Shown piece after piece: positions 23,323 through 32,949 of a DNA stretch of 64,000 nt. The stretch spans positions 1 to 64,000 of the forward strand of contig JBFWZA010000014.1 in NCBI GenBank assembly GCA_050185825.1, given 5' to 3'. A model generated the notes under the pieces. The model ran no database searches and had not been told where the DNA came from. It saw only the letters and a list, made by a program, of their open reading frames with translations. How positions within the stretch are numbered: position 1 is the stretch's first letter; each line of letters begins with the position of its first letter. Source of the stretch: SZUA-309 sp050185825 (GTDB lineage: Bacteria > Pseudomonadota > Gammaproteobacteria > Pseudomonadales > Azotimanducaceae). The translations under genes were made by a program, and so were the position numbers.

Positions 23323-24459
23323 GTGGATATCAAAGATTTCATCCTGATCGGTGGCGGTCTGCTGATTGCTGCCGTCGTGGCCCATGGTTTCTGGATCGCG
23401 TGGCGGGAGAGGCGTCAGGAGCTGCGGATCGACATCAAGCCGCACCTCATCCCGGACGACGTGGACGACATGGTGCGTCTGCGCGGCGAGCTGCCCAACG
23501 GCGGGGGTCGGGTGATCAAGGGGCCGCCGCCCCGGCAGGAGCCGCTCGATCTCGAAGCGCCACCGCCGCTGCTGCTCGAGCCCACGGAAGGCCCGCCCGT
23601 CTCGTCGCGGGAGCGTAACCGCACGCCGGAGCGCTCGCGCGCGGCAGGCCGTGAACCGGCAGACTTCGCGGAGCCGGACGAGGTGGACGCGCTGCTGTTC
23701 GGTGCCGGCTGGAAGGAGGAAGTCGCGACCGCAGAGGCGAGTCCGCGCGGCGGCGTCGAGCGCTCGCGTACGGAGCCGGTGCTGGGCGGGACGGACGACG
23801 ACGATGCCTCTGCAGCCCGGCCGTCGACATCCACACGCGCCACCCGGCAGGATCCGCTGACGTCCGGTCGCGCCAAGGTGGCGGACGTTGACCTGCCGGA
23901 TCCGATCATAGCCGACGAGCCGAAGCGGCCGCGGCGGTTGAGCCAGCGGCGGACCGTCGAGCGCCCGGGCAGCGGCCGCCGCTCGAGCGATGCTGCCGTG
24001 GAAGAAATGCCCCGGTCATCGGCGCCGGTTCCGGTGGAGGAGCTGATCGTGATGAACGTGCTCGCCGCCGTGGATGCTCCCTACACGGGCGACGAGCTGT
24101 TCACGGCGCTGCGCTCCTGCGGGCTGAAGTTCGGCGACATGAACATCTTCCACCGGGTCGAGCCGCTGACCAAGGCGGTGCAGTACAGCGTGGCCAGCGC
24201 GGTGGAGCCTGGCACGTTCGACATGGCGGAAATGGAGTCCATCCGCTGCCCGGGGCTGTGCATGTTCATGCAGCTGCCCGGCCCGGAAGACCCGTCCGCG
24301 GCATTCGAGGACATGCTCAGCGTGGCCCGCAGCGTCACCCGGGAGCTGGGCGGCGACGTCAAGGACGAGCATCGCAACGTCATGACGCCGCAGACTGTGG
24401 AGCACTACCGGCAGCGCATCGTGGACTTTTCGCGACGGCGGATGTCGAAGAGGGCATGA
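23323..24459 (+). CDS. zipA: Cell division protein ZipA
   Basis: ZipA anchors FtsZ to the inner membrane at the division site. The 378-residue protein has an N-terminal helix (FILIGGGLLIAAVVAHGFWIAW), a basic stretch, a long Pro/Arg/Glu-rich linker (residues about 60-235) and the C-terminal FtsZ-binding domain (about 240-375; ELIVMNVLAAVDAPYTGDEL, LTKAVQYSVASAVEPGTFD). It uses a GTG start at 23323. Its stop overlaps the ligA start (ATGA). smc-zipA-ligA is a conserved order in many gammaproteobacteria. Confidence 0.96.
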   Translation: MDIKDFILIGGGLLIAAVVAHGFWIAWRERRQELRIDIKPHLIPDDVDDMVRLRGELPNGGGRVIKGPPPRQEPLDLEAPPPLLLEPTEGPPVSSRERNRTPERSRAAGREPADFAEPDEVDALLFGAGWKEEVATAEASPRGGVERSRTEPVLGGTDDDDASAARPSTSTRATRQDPLTSGRAKVADVDLPDPIIADEPKRPRRLSQRRTVERPGSGRRSSDAAVEEMPRSSAPVPVEELIVMNVLAAVDAPYTGDELFTALRSCGLKFGDMNIFHRVEPLTKAVQYSVASAVEPGTFDMAEMESIRCPGLCMFMQLPGPEDPSAAFEDMLSVARSVTRELGGDVKDEHRNVMTPQTVEHYRQRIVDFSRRRMSKRA

Positions 24460-26483
24460 ACGTACAAGCACGGCTCGAAGAGCTCCGTGCGCTGATCCAC
24501 TACCACAACCACCGGTATCACGTGCTCGATGATCCGGAAATCGCGGATGTCGAGTACGACGCGCTGTTCGACGAGCTTCTGGCCCTGGAAGCGGATCACC
24601 CGGAGCTGGTTACGCCCGACTCGCCGAGCCAGCGGGTCGGGGGCGCGCCGCTGACCGGCTTCCGGACGGTCCGTCATGAACGGCCCATGCTCTCCCTCGA
24701 CAAGTGCACCACCGTCTCCGAGCTCGAAGACTGGCAGAAGCGCTGCAGAAACCGGCTCGGCACGGACGAGCCCATCCGGCTGATCTGCGAGCCGAAGATC
24801 GACGGCGTCGCCGTCGCCCTGACCTACGAAGACGGCCTGCTGACCCTGGGTGCCACCCGCGGCGACGGGCAGACGGGTGAGGACATCACGGCAAACGTCC
24901 GCACCATCGGCGCGGTGCCACTCAGGCTCGCGGCAGACGACGTGCCGCCACGCATGGAGGTCCGGGGCGAGATCTACATGCCGCTCGCCGCCTTCGAGCG
25001 CTTCAACGCCAGGGCCCGGGAGACCGGCCAGAAGCCGCTGATCAATCCCAGGAACGGTGCCGCCGGCAGCCTGCGTCAGCTCGACCCGCGGCTGACGGCA
25101 CAGCGCCCGCTCACCATGTTCTGTTACGGGCTCGGCTGGGCCGACGGCGACTGGGCGCCGCAGTCCCACAGCGAGGTGATGCAGAGGCTGTTCGGCTGGG
25201 GATTCCGGGTGAACGCGGATGCGGCGACGTTCGACGACATCGGCGCCGTGGAAGCCTACCTGGACGACGTCCTCGACCGGCGCGCTACCCTCGGCTACGA
25301 CATCGACGGCGTGGTGGTGAAGGTGGACTCTCTCGCCCAGCAGGAGGCGCTCGGTACCGTGACGCGCAAGCCGCGCTGGGCCATCGCCTTCAAGTATCCT
25401 GCGGAGGAGGCCACCACCCGGCTGCTGGACGTGGAATTCCAGGTCGGCCGAACGGGTGCGGTCACCCCGGTCGCGCGGCTCGAACCGGTGTTCGTCGGTG
25501 GTGTCACCGTCAGCAATGCCACGCTGCACAACATGGACGAGGTGGCCCGGCTCGACGTGCACATCGGCGACACGGTCATGGTCCGCCGCGCCGGGGACGT
25601 GATTCCCCAGATCATCAAGGTGGTGGAGGGCAGACGGCCGAAAAACGCCCCGGCCGTGGCGCTGCCGTCCGCCTGTCCGGTCTGCGGCAGTCCCATCGTC
25701 CGCGAGGGCGAAGAGGCGGTGGCCCGCTGCTCGGGAGGTGTGCTGCGCTGCGAGGCTCAGCGCAAGGAAGGTATCAAGCACTTCGCTTCCCGGCTCGCCA
25801 TGGACATCGAGGGGCTGGGCGACAAGCTCATCGAGCAGCTCGTGGACGGGGATCTCATCACCGATCCCGCGGATCTCTATGGTCTCGATCTCGACACCCT
25901 GGCGGCGCTGCCGCGCATGGGCGTGAAGTCCGGGGAGAAGGTGCTCACCGCGCTCGAGCAGAGCAAGCAGACGACGCTCGCGCGGTTCATCTACGCACTG
26001 GGCATCCGCGAGGTGGGCGAGGCCACTGCGGCGGGGCTCGCCAGCCACTTCGGGGATCTCGAGCCGCTGCTGGCAGCGGACCAGGCAGCACTGGAAACGG
26101 TGGAGGACGTGGGCCCGGTAGTGGCGGGGAACATCGTCCGCTTCTTCGCCGATCCGGCACATCGAGCGATGATCGACCGGTTGCGGGCGGCGGGCGTGAC
26201 GTGGGAAGTGGTGGCCGCGCCGAAGGCGGCGTCCCAGCCCCTGGCCGGTCAGACCTGGGTGCTGACGGGTACCCTCGAGAGCATGACCCGGGACGAGGCC
26301 AAGGCGCACCTCACCGCGCTCGGTGCGAAGGTGGCCGGCTCGGTGTCGAAGAAAACCACTCAGGTGGTGGCCGGACCGGGGGCGGGCAGCAAGCTCGACA
26401 AGGCGGAGGCGCTCGGCGTGCCGGTGATGGACGAGGCGGCGCTGCTCACGGTTCTGGAGGAACACGGTGTTCCGCTCGGTTGA
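24456..26483 (+). CDS. ligA: NAD-dependent DNA ligase LigA
   Basis: LigA seals nicks during replication and repair using NAD+. The 675-residue protein has the Ia and adenylation domains with the nucleotidyl Lys in CEPKIDG (about residue 114), an OB fold, the zinc finger (CPVCGSPI then ARCSGG and LRCEAQ), helix-hairpin-helix repeats and a C-terminal BRCT domain (GQTWVLTGTLESMTRDEAK). ATG 24456 overlaps the zipA stop by four bases. The length matches E. coli LigA (671). Confidence 0.97.
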   Translation: MNVQARLEELRALIHYHNHRYHVLDDPEIADVEYDALFDELLALEADHPELVTPDSPSQRVGGAPLTGFRTVRHERPMLSLDKCTTVSELEDWQKRCRNRLGTDEPIRLICEPKIDGVAVALTYEDGLLTLGATRGDGQTGEDITANVRTIGAVPLRLAADDVPPRMEVRGEIYMPLAAFERFNARARETGQKPLINPRNGAAGSLRQLDPRLTAQRPLTMFCYGLGWADGDWAPQSHSEVMQRLFGWGFRVNADAATFDDIGAVEAYLDDVLDRRATLGYDIDGVVVKVDSLAQQEALGTVTRKPRWAIAFKYPAEEATTRLLDVEFQVGRTGAVTPVARLEPVFVGGVTVSNATLHNMDEVARLDVHIGDTVMVRRAGDVIPQIIKVVEGRRPKNAPAVALPSACPVCGSPIVREGEEAVARCSGGVLRCEAQRKEGIKHFASRLAMDIEGLGDKLIEQLVDGDLITDPADLYGLDLDTLAALPRMGVKSGEKVLTALEQSKQTTLARFIYALGIREVGEATAAGLASHFGDLEPLLAADQAALETVEDVGPVVAGNIVRFFADPAHRAMIDRLRAAGVTWEVVAAPKAASQPLAGQTWVLTGTLESMTRDEAKAHLTALGAKVAGSVSKKTTQVVAGPGAGSKLDKAEALGVPVMDEAALLTVLEEHGVPLG

Positions 26484-27105
26484 GCTCAGCGGCCTCGTCG
26501 ACCCGCGGCTGGTGGCCTTCGTCACAGCGGTGCTGCTCGCGGTGCTCAATGCCTGCGCCAGCAGTCCGCCCGAGCAACCCGACAACCTCTGCGCGGTGTT
26601 CTCGGAGAAAAGCGGCTGGTACAGGCACGCGAAGAGCGCCGAGAAGCGCTGGGGCATGCCGATTCCCGTTGGCATGGCGTTCATCCACAAGGAGTCGAGC
26701 TATCAGTCGGATGCGCGTCCCGAGCGCACCAAGCTGTTGTGGGTCATTCCCTGGACGCGGCCATCCAGCGCCTACGGTTACGCGCAGGCGACCAACGAAG
26801 CCTGGAAGGACTACCGCCGCGACACCGGCAGGCGTTTCGTCGGCCGCGACGACATGCGTGACGCCCTGGACTTCGTCGGCTGGTACAACGACCGCAGCCA
26901 CCGGCTGCTGGGGCTCGACAAGGCGGACGCCTACAGCCTCTACCTCGCCTACTACGTCGGGCCCACCGGCTACCGGCGCGAGGTGTGGAAGCGCGAGCCC
27001 AAGGTGCAGGGCTACGCACGCCGGGTGGCCGATCGCGCTTACCGTTATCAGGCCCAGCTCAGCCGCTGCGAGAAGCAGTTCCAGCGCCGATTTCTGTTCT
27101 TCTGA
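26467..27105 (+). CDS. SLT-type lytic transglycosylase lipoprotein
   Basis: This 212-residue exported protein has an N-terminal hydrophobic segment ending in a lipobox-like LLAVLNAC, followed by an SLT-like domain. FIHKESSY supplies the putative catalytic Glu76, and SAYGYAQAT matches the GYxQ motif of goose-lysozyme-type transglycosylases; WYNDRS and YLAYYVG occur further on. It probably cleaves peptidoglycan from the inner leaflet of the outer membrane. The GTG start at 26467 lies inside ligA (17-base overlap), so translation may be coupled. A 7-bp inverted repeat (27107-27113 with 27132-27138) after the stop could weakly terminate transcription. Confidence 0.85.
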   Translation: MFRSVELSGLVDPRLVAFVTAVLLAVLNACASSPPEQPDNLCAVFSEKSGWYRHAKSAEKRWGMPIPVGMAFIHKESSYQSDARPERTKLLWVIPWTRPSSAYGYAQATNEAWKDYRRDTGRRFVGRDDMRDALDFVGWYNDRSHRLLGLDKADAYSLYLAYYVGPTGYRREVWKREPKVQGYARRVADRAYRYQAQLSRCEKQFQRRFLFF

Positions 27106-27185
27106 TGCCCGGATGACGTAAGTCCCTACAGTCCGGGCGGGCGCTGGCTATGGCGGCGCTGCGGCCGCACGGCTAAGCTCCCTCG

Positions 27186-29282
27186 ATGAGTGCCGTGGCC
27201 TCCCGTTCGCGCCTGTCCGACGCGTTGAAGGCGGAAATTCAGGAAGCTTACCGTGCGTGGCTGGCGGCCCGGGATTTCCGGCCGCGGCGTGGGCAGCGGG
27301 AGATGATTGCCCACATTGCGCGTGCGCTCGCCGCCGACGACGACCGGATCGCGGTGATCGAGGCGGGCACGGGCACGGGCAAAACCGCCGCCTACTGCCT
27401 CGCCGCCATTCCCATCGCCCGGGCGCTGGGCAAGACGCTGGTGATCAGCACCGCCACCGTGGCGCTGCAGGAGCAGGTGGTGCTGAAGGACCTCCCGGAC
27501 CTGAAGGCCCGTTCCGGCCTCGAATTCAACTTCGCGCTCGCCAAAGGGCGGGGCAGGTACCTGTGCCTGAAGCGGCTGGACGACCGGCTGCGCTATCACG
27601 ACAGCGGCGAGACGCCGCTGTTCGAGTCGCTGGGATTCGAATCCGCGGGCGCGGACCAGGTGCGGCTCTACCAGAGCATGCTGACGGCCTTTTCCCAACG
27701 GCGCTGGGACGGCGAGCTCGACAGCTGGCCGGATGCCGTCGCCCGGGAGGACTGGGGAGGCGTGACCACCGACCACCGCGGCTGCACCAACAACCGCTGC
27801 GCCTATTTCAAGCAGTGTCCGTTCTTCCGGGCCCGCAACACGCTGGAAGGCACGGACGTGATCGTGGCGAACCACGACCTGGTGCTCGCCGACCTCTCGC
27901 TCGGCGGCGGCGCCGTGCTGCCGGAACCGGAGGAAGCGATCTACGTGGTGGACGAGGCGCACCACCTGCCCGAAAAGACCCAGACCCACTTCTCGGCAAA
28001 CGGCCGCCTGCGCGCCACCATCGGCTGGCTCGACAGTGTCCAGAGCCTGGTGGGCACCATGACCCAGCGCTTCGGTCGCCCCGACGCGCTCGTGCATCTG
28101 GCCACCCGGCTCGCGGACTTCGCCGGCCGCTGCGCCGAGGGGCTCGGCACGCTGGAATCCGCCGTCCAGGCGCTCGATTTCGAGCCGCGGGACGAAGGGC
28201 TCGCCACCTGCCGTTTTCCGGTGGGGCAGGTGCCGGACGGGCTCAGGGAGATCGCCGCGGCGCTGCTCGAGCCCTTCGGTGCCCTCGCCGACGAGCTCAC
28301 CCGCGGCCACGATCTGCTGGTGGAGGCCCAGGAAGGCAAGCTCGACTGGGAGCGGGCATTCGAGGCCGAAGACTGGCTGCCCGGGCTCGGCCAGCTCGAG
28401 ACCCGCGCTCAGGCCATGCTGGCCCTGGTCCGGGCCTTTGCGCTGGAGGATGCGCCTGGTCAGACCCAGGCCCGCTGGGTCAACCGTTACGCGGAGGACG
28501 TGGAGCTGGTGAGCGCGCCGATCGAGCCGGGAACGCTGCTCGCCGAGGCCTTCTGGTCGCGCTGTCACGGTGCCATTCTCACCTCGGCCACGCTCACCGC
28601 GGTGGCGCGATTCGACCGCTTCCTGGAACGGGCGGGGCTCAACGGCCGCATGGCGGTGCGCATCCAGAGCCCGTTCGACTTTCCCAACATCGCCCGCTTC
28701 GTGGTGCCGCCGCTGTCTACGGAGCCCGGCGACTTCGAGGGTCACACGAACGAGGTCGCACGGCTGCTGCCGGATCTGGTGGCGGACGATCCGGGGGTGC
28801 TGGTGCTGTTCACCTCCTGGCGGCAGATGCTCGCCGTGCTCGATCGTCTCGAGCCGTCGCTGAAGCCGCTGCTCAAGGTGCAGGGAGAGGGCTCCAAGCA
28901 GGCGCTGCTGGCCGCGCATGCCGAGGACGTGAAAGCCGGCAGGCAGAGCGTGCTGTTCGGGCTGGCGAGCTTCGCCGAGGGCGTGGACCTGCCGGACGAC
29001 CTCTGCCGGCACGTGATCATCGTCAAGCTGCCCTTCGCGGTCCCGGACGACCCGCTGGATCGTGCCATGGCGGAGTGGGCGGAAGCCCGGGGGCGGAACG
29101 CATTCTACGAGCTTGCGGTGCCGGATGCGGCGCTGAAGCTGGTGCAGGCCTGTGGCCGCCTGATCCGCCACGAAGGCGACTGGGGACGCGTCACCCTGCT
29201 CGACAAGCGCATCGTCAGCCGGCGCTACGGCAGGGACCTGCTGGCGTCTCTGCCGCCGTTCCGGCTGGAGCTGTCGCGCTAG
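27186..29282 (+). CDS. dinG: ATP-dependent Fe-S DNA helicase DinG
   Basis: DinG is an XPD-like 5'-3' helicase that unwinds R-loops and repair intermediates. The 698-residue protein has Walker A AGTGTGKTAAY near residue 60 and DEAH box VVDEAHHLP. Four cysteines occupy the Fe-S positions: one in GRYLCLKRL and three in the run RGCTNNRCAYFKQCPFF. The C-terminal helicase motifs are FASFAEGVDLP-like and QACGRLIRHEGD. The length is close to E. coli DinG (716). It is convergent with the M16 protease gene, with only 4 bases between stops. Confidence 0.95.
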   Translation: MSAVASRSRLSDALKAEIQEAYRAWLAARDFRPRRGQREMIAHIARALAADDDRIAVIEAGTGTGKTAAYCLAAIPIARALGKTLVISTATVALQEQVVLKDLPDLKARSGLEFNFALAKGRGRYLCLKRLDDRLRYHDSGETPLFESLGFESAGADQVRLYQSMLTAFSQRRWDGELDSWPDAVAREDWGGVTTDHRGCTNNRCAYFKQCPFFRARNTLEGTDVIVANHDLVLADLSLGGGAVLPEPEEAIYVVDEAHHLPEKTQTHFSANGRLRATIGWLDSVQSLVGTMTQRFGRPDALVHLATRLADFAGRCAEGLGTLESAVQALDFEPRDEGLATCRFPVGQVPDGLREIAAALLEPFGALADELTRGHDLLVEAQEGKLDWERAFEAEDWLPGLGQLETRAQAMLALVRAFALEDAPGQTQARWVNRYAEDVELVSAPIEPGTLLAEAFWSRCHGAILTSATLTAVARFDRFLERAGLNGRMAVRIQSPFDFPNIARFVVPPLSTEPGDFEGHTNEVARLLPDLVADDPGVLVLFTSWRQMLAVLDRLEPSLKPLLKVQGEGSKQALLAAHAEDVKAGRQSVLFGLASFAEGVDLPDDLCRHVIIVKLPFAVPDDPLDRAMAEWAEARGRNAFYELAVPDAALKLVQACGRLIRHEGDWGRVTLLDKRIVSRRYGRDLLASLPPFRLELSR

Positions 29283-29286
29283 CGGG

Positions 29287-32121
29287 TCAGATGCCTGCAG
29301 CGGACCGGGTCAGATGCCGGCCGTTGGCCGGCGCCTCGTCGAACTTGCCCAGGGTGTAGACCAGCAGCCGCGCGTCGGTCAGGCGTGCCGCCGTCTCCTC
29401 GAGGTAGGCCACCACGTCGTCGAGGCCGAGCTGGCCGACGATGCGGGCGATCTGCTCCTGGGAGTCGAAGGTGGTGACGTCCGCGTCCAGATCGGCCAGG
29501 TAGCGCATCGTCCGTTCCCGCAGGTTCTTAGGCTGCTCCGTGAGCCGGCTGATCAGTCCCGCCTTGTGATGCTCGAAGGACTCGGCGTCCATGGCGGCCA
29601 CCAGCGGCAGCTGCGTGGCCATGAACTCGAGCGTGGCCCGCTCCAGCGCCGCCGGTGAGGCCACCGGTGACTGGATGGCGAACACCAGTGCACCCCGGTC
29701 GCGCAGGGTGCGATTCATCATGCTCACCACGTAGCCGAGCTGCTGGTCCGTTCGCAGGCTCGAGAAGTAGGACTGCTGGAGGATCTGTGCGGCGAGCGCG
29801 CTTCGCGCGCGGGACTCGTAGGAGGCCTCGGCATCCTGCACGTACAGCACCATGGCCGCGTCGTCGTGGGTCACGTCGAGCTCGAGCAGCAGCGGCGACT
29901 CGATCGGCGTGAGCTCGGGCTTCCTGAGCTCGAAGCCTGCGAGCGGCAGCTTCCGTTCGAGCAGAACGCTGACGTCCCGGACGCTGGCGCCGTTCAGATT
30001 GCCATTCGAGAGGCCGACGACGCTGATGCGGTCGAGGCGGTCCTTCCCCCAGCGCGCCACGTCCGCCGCTTCCAGGTCGATGGCAGCGGCGGCCAGCACG
30101 TCGGGCGCGAAGCTGGTGTCCAGCAGCGTGTCGCTGAGCGCCGCATACGCCTGGATATAGGGACGTTCGAAACGGAAGTTCTGCCACTCCCGGACGAGCT
30201 CGTCGCGGGTCTGCTCGAAACGCGCCGGGTCGATCTTCAGTCCCATCAGCTCGTCGAGCACCCGCTCGAGGAGCACGGACTGGCGGTCCGAGAAGCCGGC
30301 GACGCTGACGCGCAGCCCGGCCGCCGTGGAATCGATCTGATAGGACAGCCCGGCGAGCATGGCGGGATAGGCATAGGGATTGAGCGCGTCGGTGACGAGC
30401 TGCCCGTAGATGCTCGCCAGCGCGACGTCCCGGGCCGTGGCCAGGCCGCCCTCGAGACCGAGGGTGAACGTCTGGTTGGCACGGGGAACGCGGAACTCCT
30501 CGTCCGGTGCGAGCCAGAGGTTCACGCCCGGCTCGTCCACCGCGAGCGCCGGCGGCGCGGTGACGTTGCTCACCAGGCGCACGTCCTCCGGCAGGAAGGG
30601 GTTCGGCTCGGGCAGGTGCATGCCGGCGAGTTGGGTGTCCTGGGTAGCGGAAATCGGCCGCTCCAGCCGGTAGGGCACGTTGAACCAGGCTTCCACATTG
30701 TCGGTTTCCACATCCGGCCCCGACAGCTCCACCAGGACGTTGTCCGGACGGAGGTAGGAGAGGTAGTGGCGGATCAGCCGCTCGTCGAACCCCTCCATGA
30801 GGTAGTCGGCGATGAGCACGTCCTCCGGCGGGTAGAGACCGAGGTTCGGGCTCGTCCGATAAACGAAGCCGGTGGGTGAGGTCTGCTCCTGGAAGCGGAA
30901 GGACAGCTCCGCCACGGTGGCCTGCTCGTCATAGCGCCACGCCTCCGGATCCTCGGCGTTCAGGAGCGCGATGTAACCATAGAGCAGCTCGGTGATCGCG
31001 TCGGTGGCCTGCCGTCCGCCGGGTGTCAGCTCGATGGTGACGGTGAGCAGCGCGTTCGCCGAATCCAGCCGGCTCACCCCGGCGGCCAGCGACTCGATCC
31101 AGCCCCGGGACTTGAGCACCTGATGCAGGCTGCCTTCCCCCTCGTGACCGAGCAGGTTGGTGAGGTACTGCGCGGGCTTGACCTGGTAGTGGGCATCCAC
31201 CGCCGGTATGGGGAAGTTGTAGCTGAGGGTGTAGCTGTCGCTGAGCGAGGCATAGGTGAGCCGCGCGGGGAGCTGGCCGGAGACGAAGGCGGGGGCCGGC
31301 TCCGGTGAGGGGCCCAGGTCCTTGTTCTCGATGGCACCGAACAGCGGCCGGATCCAGGACTCCATGTCGTCCAGCGACTCGTTACCGAGCGCCACGAGCA
31401 CCATCTGGTCGGCGCTGTAGTTTTCGTCGAAGAAGGTTTGCAGCGCCCACGCGACCCCGTCCCCCAGGGTGTCGAGCGAGCCGATGTAGAACCGGGAGCC
31501 TTCGTAGTCCGGGTTCATGGCCACCCGGACCACCGAGTTGGCCCGCCAGCCGTCGTCGCGGATCTGCATCTGGTATTCGGAGTTCACAGCGTTCTTCTCG
31601 CGCTCGACGTACTCCGCATCGAGCAGCGGGCTGATGAAGAACTGGGCAAAGCGGTCCATGGCCGGGCGGAACTGATCCGGCTGGATCTCGAAGAAGTAGT
31701 TGGTGTGCTCCGCCGACGTGTAGGCGTTGGACTGACCGCCGTGCTTGGAGACGAACTGCTGATAACCGTCCACGTCCGGATATTTCTCGGTGCCGATGAA
31801 GAGCATGTGCTCGAGGAAGTGAGCGAGCCCCGGATACGCCTCCGGCTCGTCGTAGTAGCCGCGCAGCACGGTGAGCGACGCGGCGGCGACGTCCGTGCCC
31901 GGATCGCTGACGAGCAGCACGCGCAGCGCATTGGGCAGCACCACGTAGCGGTAGGCCTTGGCGTCGTTCGGACTCTTCTTCACCACCACCGCGCCTGAGT
32001 CTGTCGGCGCTGACGGCAGGGGCGTGCTCGCGCAGCCGGTGAGTACGAAGGCGGTGATCAGGAGCGCAGCGGTGGCGGCGTGCCGGGCAGCGGCGCGCAG
32101 GTCGGGGATGGGTCGGGTCAT
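29287..32121 (-). CDS. M16 (insulinase/pitrilysin) family metalloprotease, lipoprotein
   Basis: This 944-residue zinc protease resembles pitrilysin (protease III, 962 residues). It has a lipoprotein signal ending in VLTGC (Cys30) and the inverted zinc motif HFLEH (His101, Glu104, His105), with the third ligand expected in the EREKNAVNSE segment. Two M16 halves and the degenerate C-terminal half follow, with the substrate-grip region DQQLGYVV near the C terminus. ATG 32121 gives a clean lipoprotein signal; the frame extends to 32151. It probably degrades small peptides in the periplasm. A 12-base direct repeat (GGGTCAGATGCC at 29284 and 29307) spans the stop codon. Confidence 0.93.
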   Translation of the reverse strand: MTRPIPDLRAAARHAATAALLITAFVLTGCASTPLPSAPTDSGAVVVKKSPNDAKAYRYVVLPNALRVLLVSDPGTDVAAASLTVLRGYYDEPEAYPGLAHFLEHMLFIGTEKYPDVDGYQQFVSKHGGQSNAYTSAEHTNYFFEIQPDQFRPAMDRFAQFFISPLLDAEYVEREKNAVNSEYQMQIRDDGWRANSVVRVAMNPDYEGSRFYIGSLDTLGDGVAWALQTFFDENYSADQMVLVALGNESLDDMESWIRPLFGAIENKDLGPSPEPAPAFVSGQLPARLTYASLSDSYTLSYNFPIPAVDAHYQVKPAQYLTNLLGHEGEGSLHQVLKSRGWIESLAAGVSRLDSANALLTVTIELTPGGRQATDAITELLYGYIALLNAEDPEAWRYDEQATVAELSFRFQEQTSPTGFVYRTSPNLGLYPPEDVLIADYLMEGFDERLIRHYLSYLRPDNVLVELSGPDVETDNVEAWFNVPYRLERPISATQDTQLAGMHLPEPNPFLPEDVRLVSNVTAPPALAVDEPGVNLWLAPDEEFRVPRANQTFTLGLEGGLATARDVALASIYGQLVTDALNPYAYPAMLAGLSYQIDSTAAGLRVSVAGFSDRQSVLLERVLDELMGLKIDPARFEQTRDELVREWQNFRFERPYIQAYAALSDTLLDTSFAPDVLAAAAIDLEAADVARWGKDRLDRISVVGLSNGNLNGASVRDVSVLLERKLPLAGFELRKPELTPIESPLLLELDVTHDDAAMVLYVQDAEASYESRARSALAAQILQQSYFSSLRTDQQLGYVVSMMNRTLRDRGALVFAIQSPVASPAALERATLEFMATQLPLVAAMDAESFEHHKAGLISRLTEQPKNLRERTMRYLADLDADVTTFDSQEQIARIVGQLGLDDVVAYLEETAARLTDARLLVYTLGKFDEAPANGRHLTRSAAGI

Positions 32122-32151
32122 GCTGGGTCGGTACTTCCGGTGAATGGGCAA

Positions 32152-32880
32152 TTATAGGGGTTTCCGCAGACGGGGTTCTTTTGGGCCGGGCGTAGCGCGT
32201 CGATACCAGAGGCCGACGAAGTAGTCCAGGCTCAGGTAGCGGCCGCCGCCGATCACGGCCAGGGCCAGCAGCATGGCGAAGTAGGTGGCGGCGAACTCGA
32301 TGCCGCTGTTGAGCTTCACCAGCGGCCCGCTGCCGTTGAGGTAACCGTAGTTGCCGTGCTCCTGGAGGAGGGCACGGGCGCGGGCCAGCCGCTTCGAGGC
32401 CTCCACGGTGCGGTCGTTGACGTTGTGGCAGGCGATGTAGCGGCCCAATACGTTCGAGCGCGCGTGGGCCTCGGTCCCCTCGATGCAGGCCTCCGGTGGG
32501 TTCGACGGCGCGATGGCGGGCCAGCCGTTGTCCAGGTGCACCGCGTACGCGGCCACGAACATGGTGATCGCGAGCGGAATGGCGACGAGGCGGGTTCCGA
32601 GCCCGAGCAGCAGGAGGATGCCGCCGAGGAACTCGGTCCAGGCGGCGAGAAACCAGGAGAGGCCCGCGGGCAGCACGTTGAACGGAAAGGGGAAGGCGTC
32701 GAGCTGGCTGCCGAACCAGTTCTCGCCATTGAGCTTTTCCCAGCCCGCCGCGATGAGCACCGGCGCCAGGATCAGCCGCAGGAGCACCGAGGCCACCCCA
32801 TCCAGGTGGGTGAGCGCCGACCGCCACCGGTCGAAAGCCGTCGCCAGCCTGTCGGTCATGGTAAGGTGCCCCTCCGCCAT
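32152..32880 (-). CDS. HvfX-like DoxX-family membrane protein
   Basis: This 242-residue inner-membrane protein has four hydrophobic segments in a DoxX arrangement (VLLRLILAPVLIAAGWEKL, the stretch ending LLLLGLGTRL, VAIPLAITMFVAAYAVH and FAATYFAMLLALAVIG). A roughly 70-residue soluble insertion separates segments three and four and ends in LLQEHGNYGYLNGSG. That insertion and the following LNSGIEFAATYF and GGGRYLSLDYF are what I recall as the hallmark of HvfX, the DoxX-like member of hvfABCX copper-binding RiPP operons. No hvfA, hvfB or hvfC is present here. ATG 32880 is chosen; ATG 32859 is possible. It is divergent from the kinase at 32950. Confidence 0.75.
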   Translation of the reverse strand: MAEGHLTMTDRLATAFDRWRSALTHLDGVASVLLRLILAPVLIAAGWEKLNGENWFGSQLDAFPFPFNVLPAGLSWFLAAWTEFLGGILLLLGLGTRLVAIPLAITMFVAAYAVHLDNGWPAIAPSNPPEACIEGTEAHARSNVLGRYIACHNVNDRTVEASKRLARARALLQEHGNYGYLNGSGPLVKLNSGIEFAATYFAMLLALAVIGGGRYLSLDYFVGLWYRRATPGPKEPRLRKPL

Positions 32881-32949
32881 GGAGTCGTCTCCTCGTTCGT
32901 CAGGGGCGTTAGACCCGCCTGGGGACGAGGGTTCCGCCGGAGTCACGGA

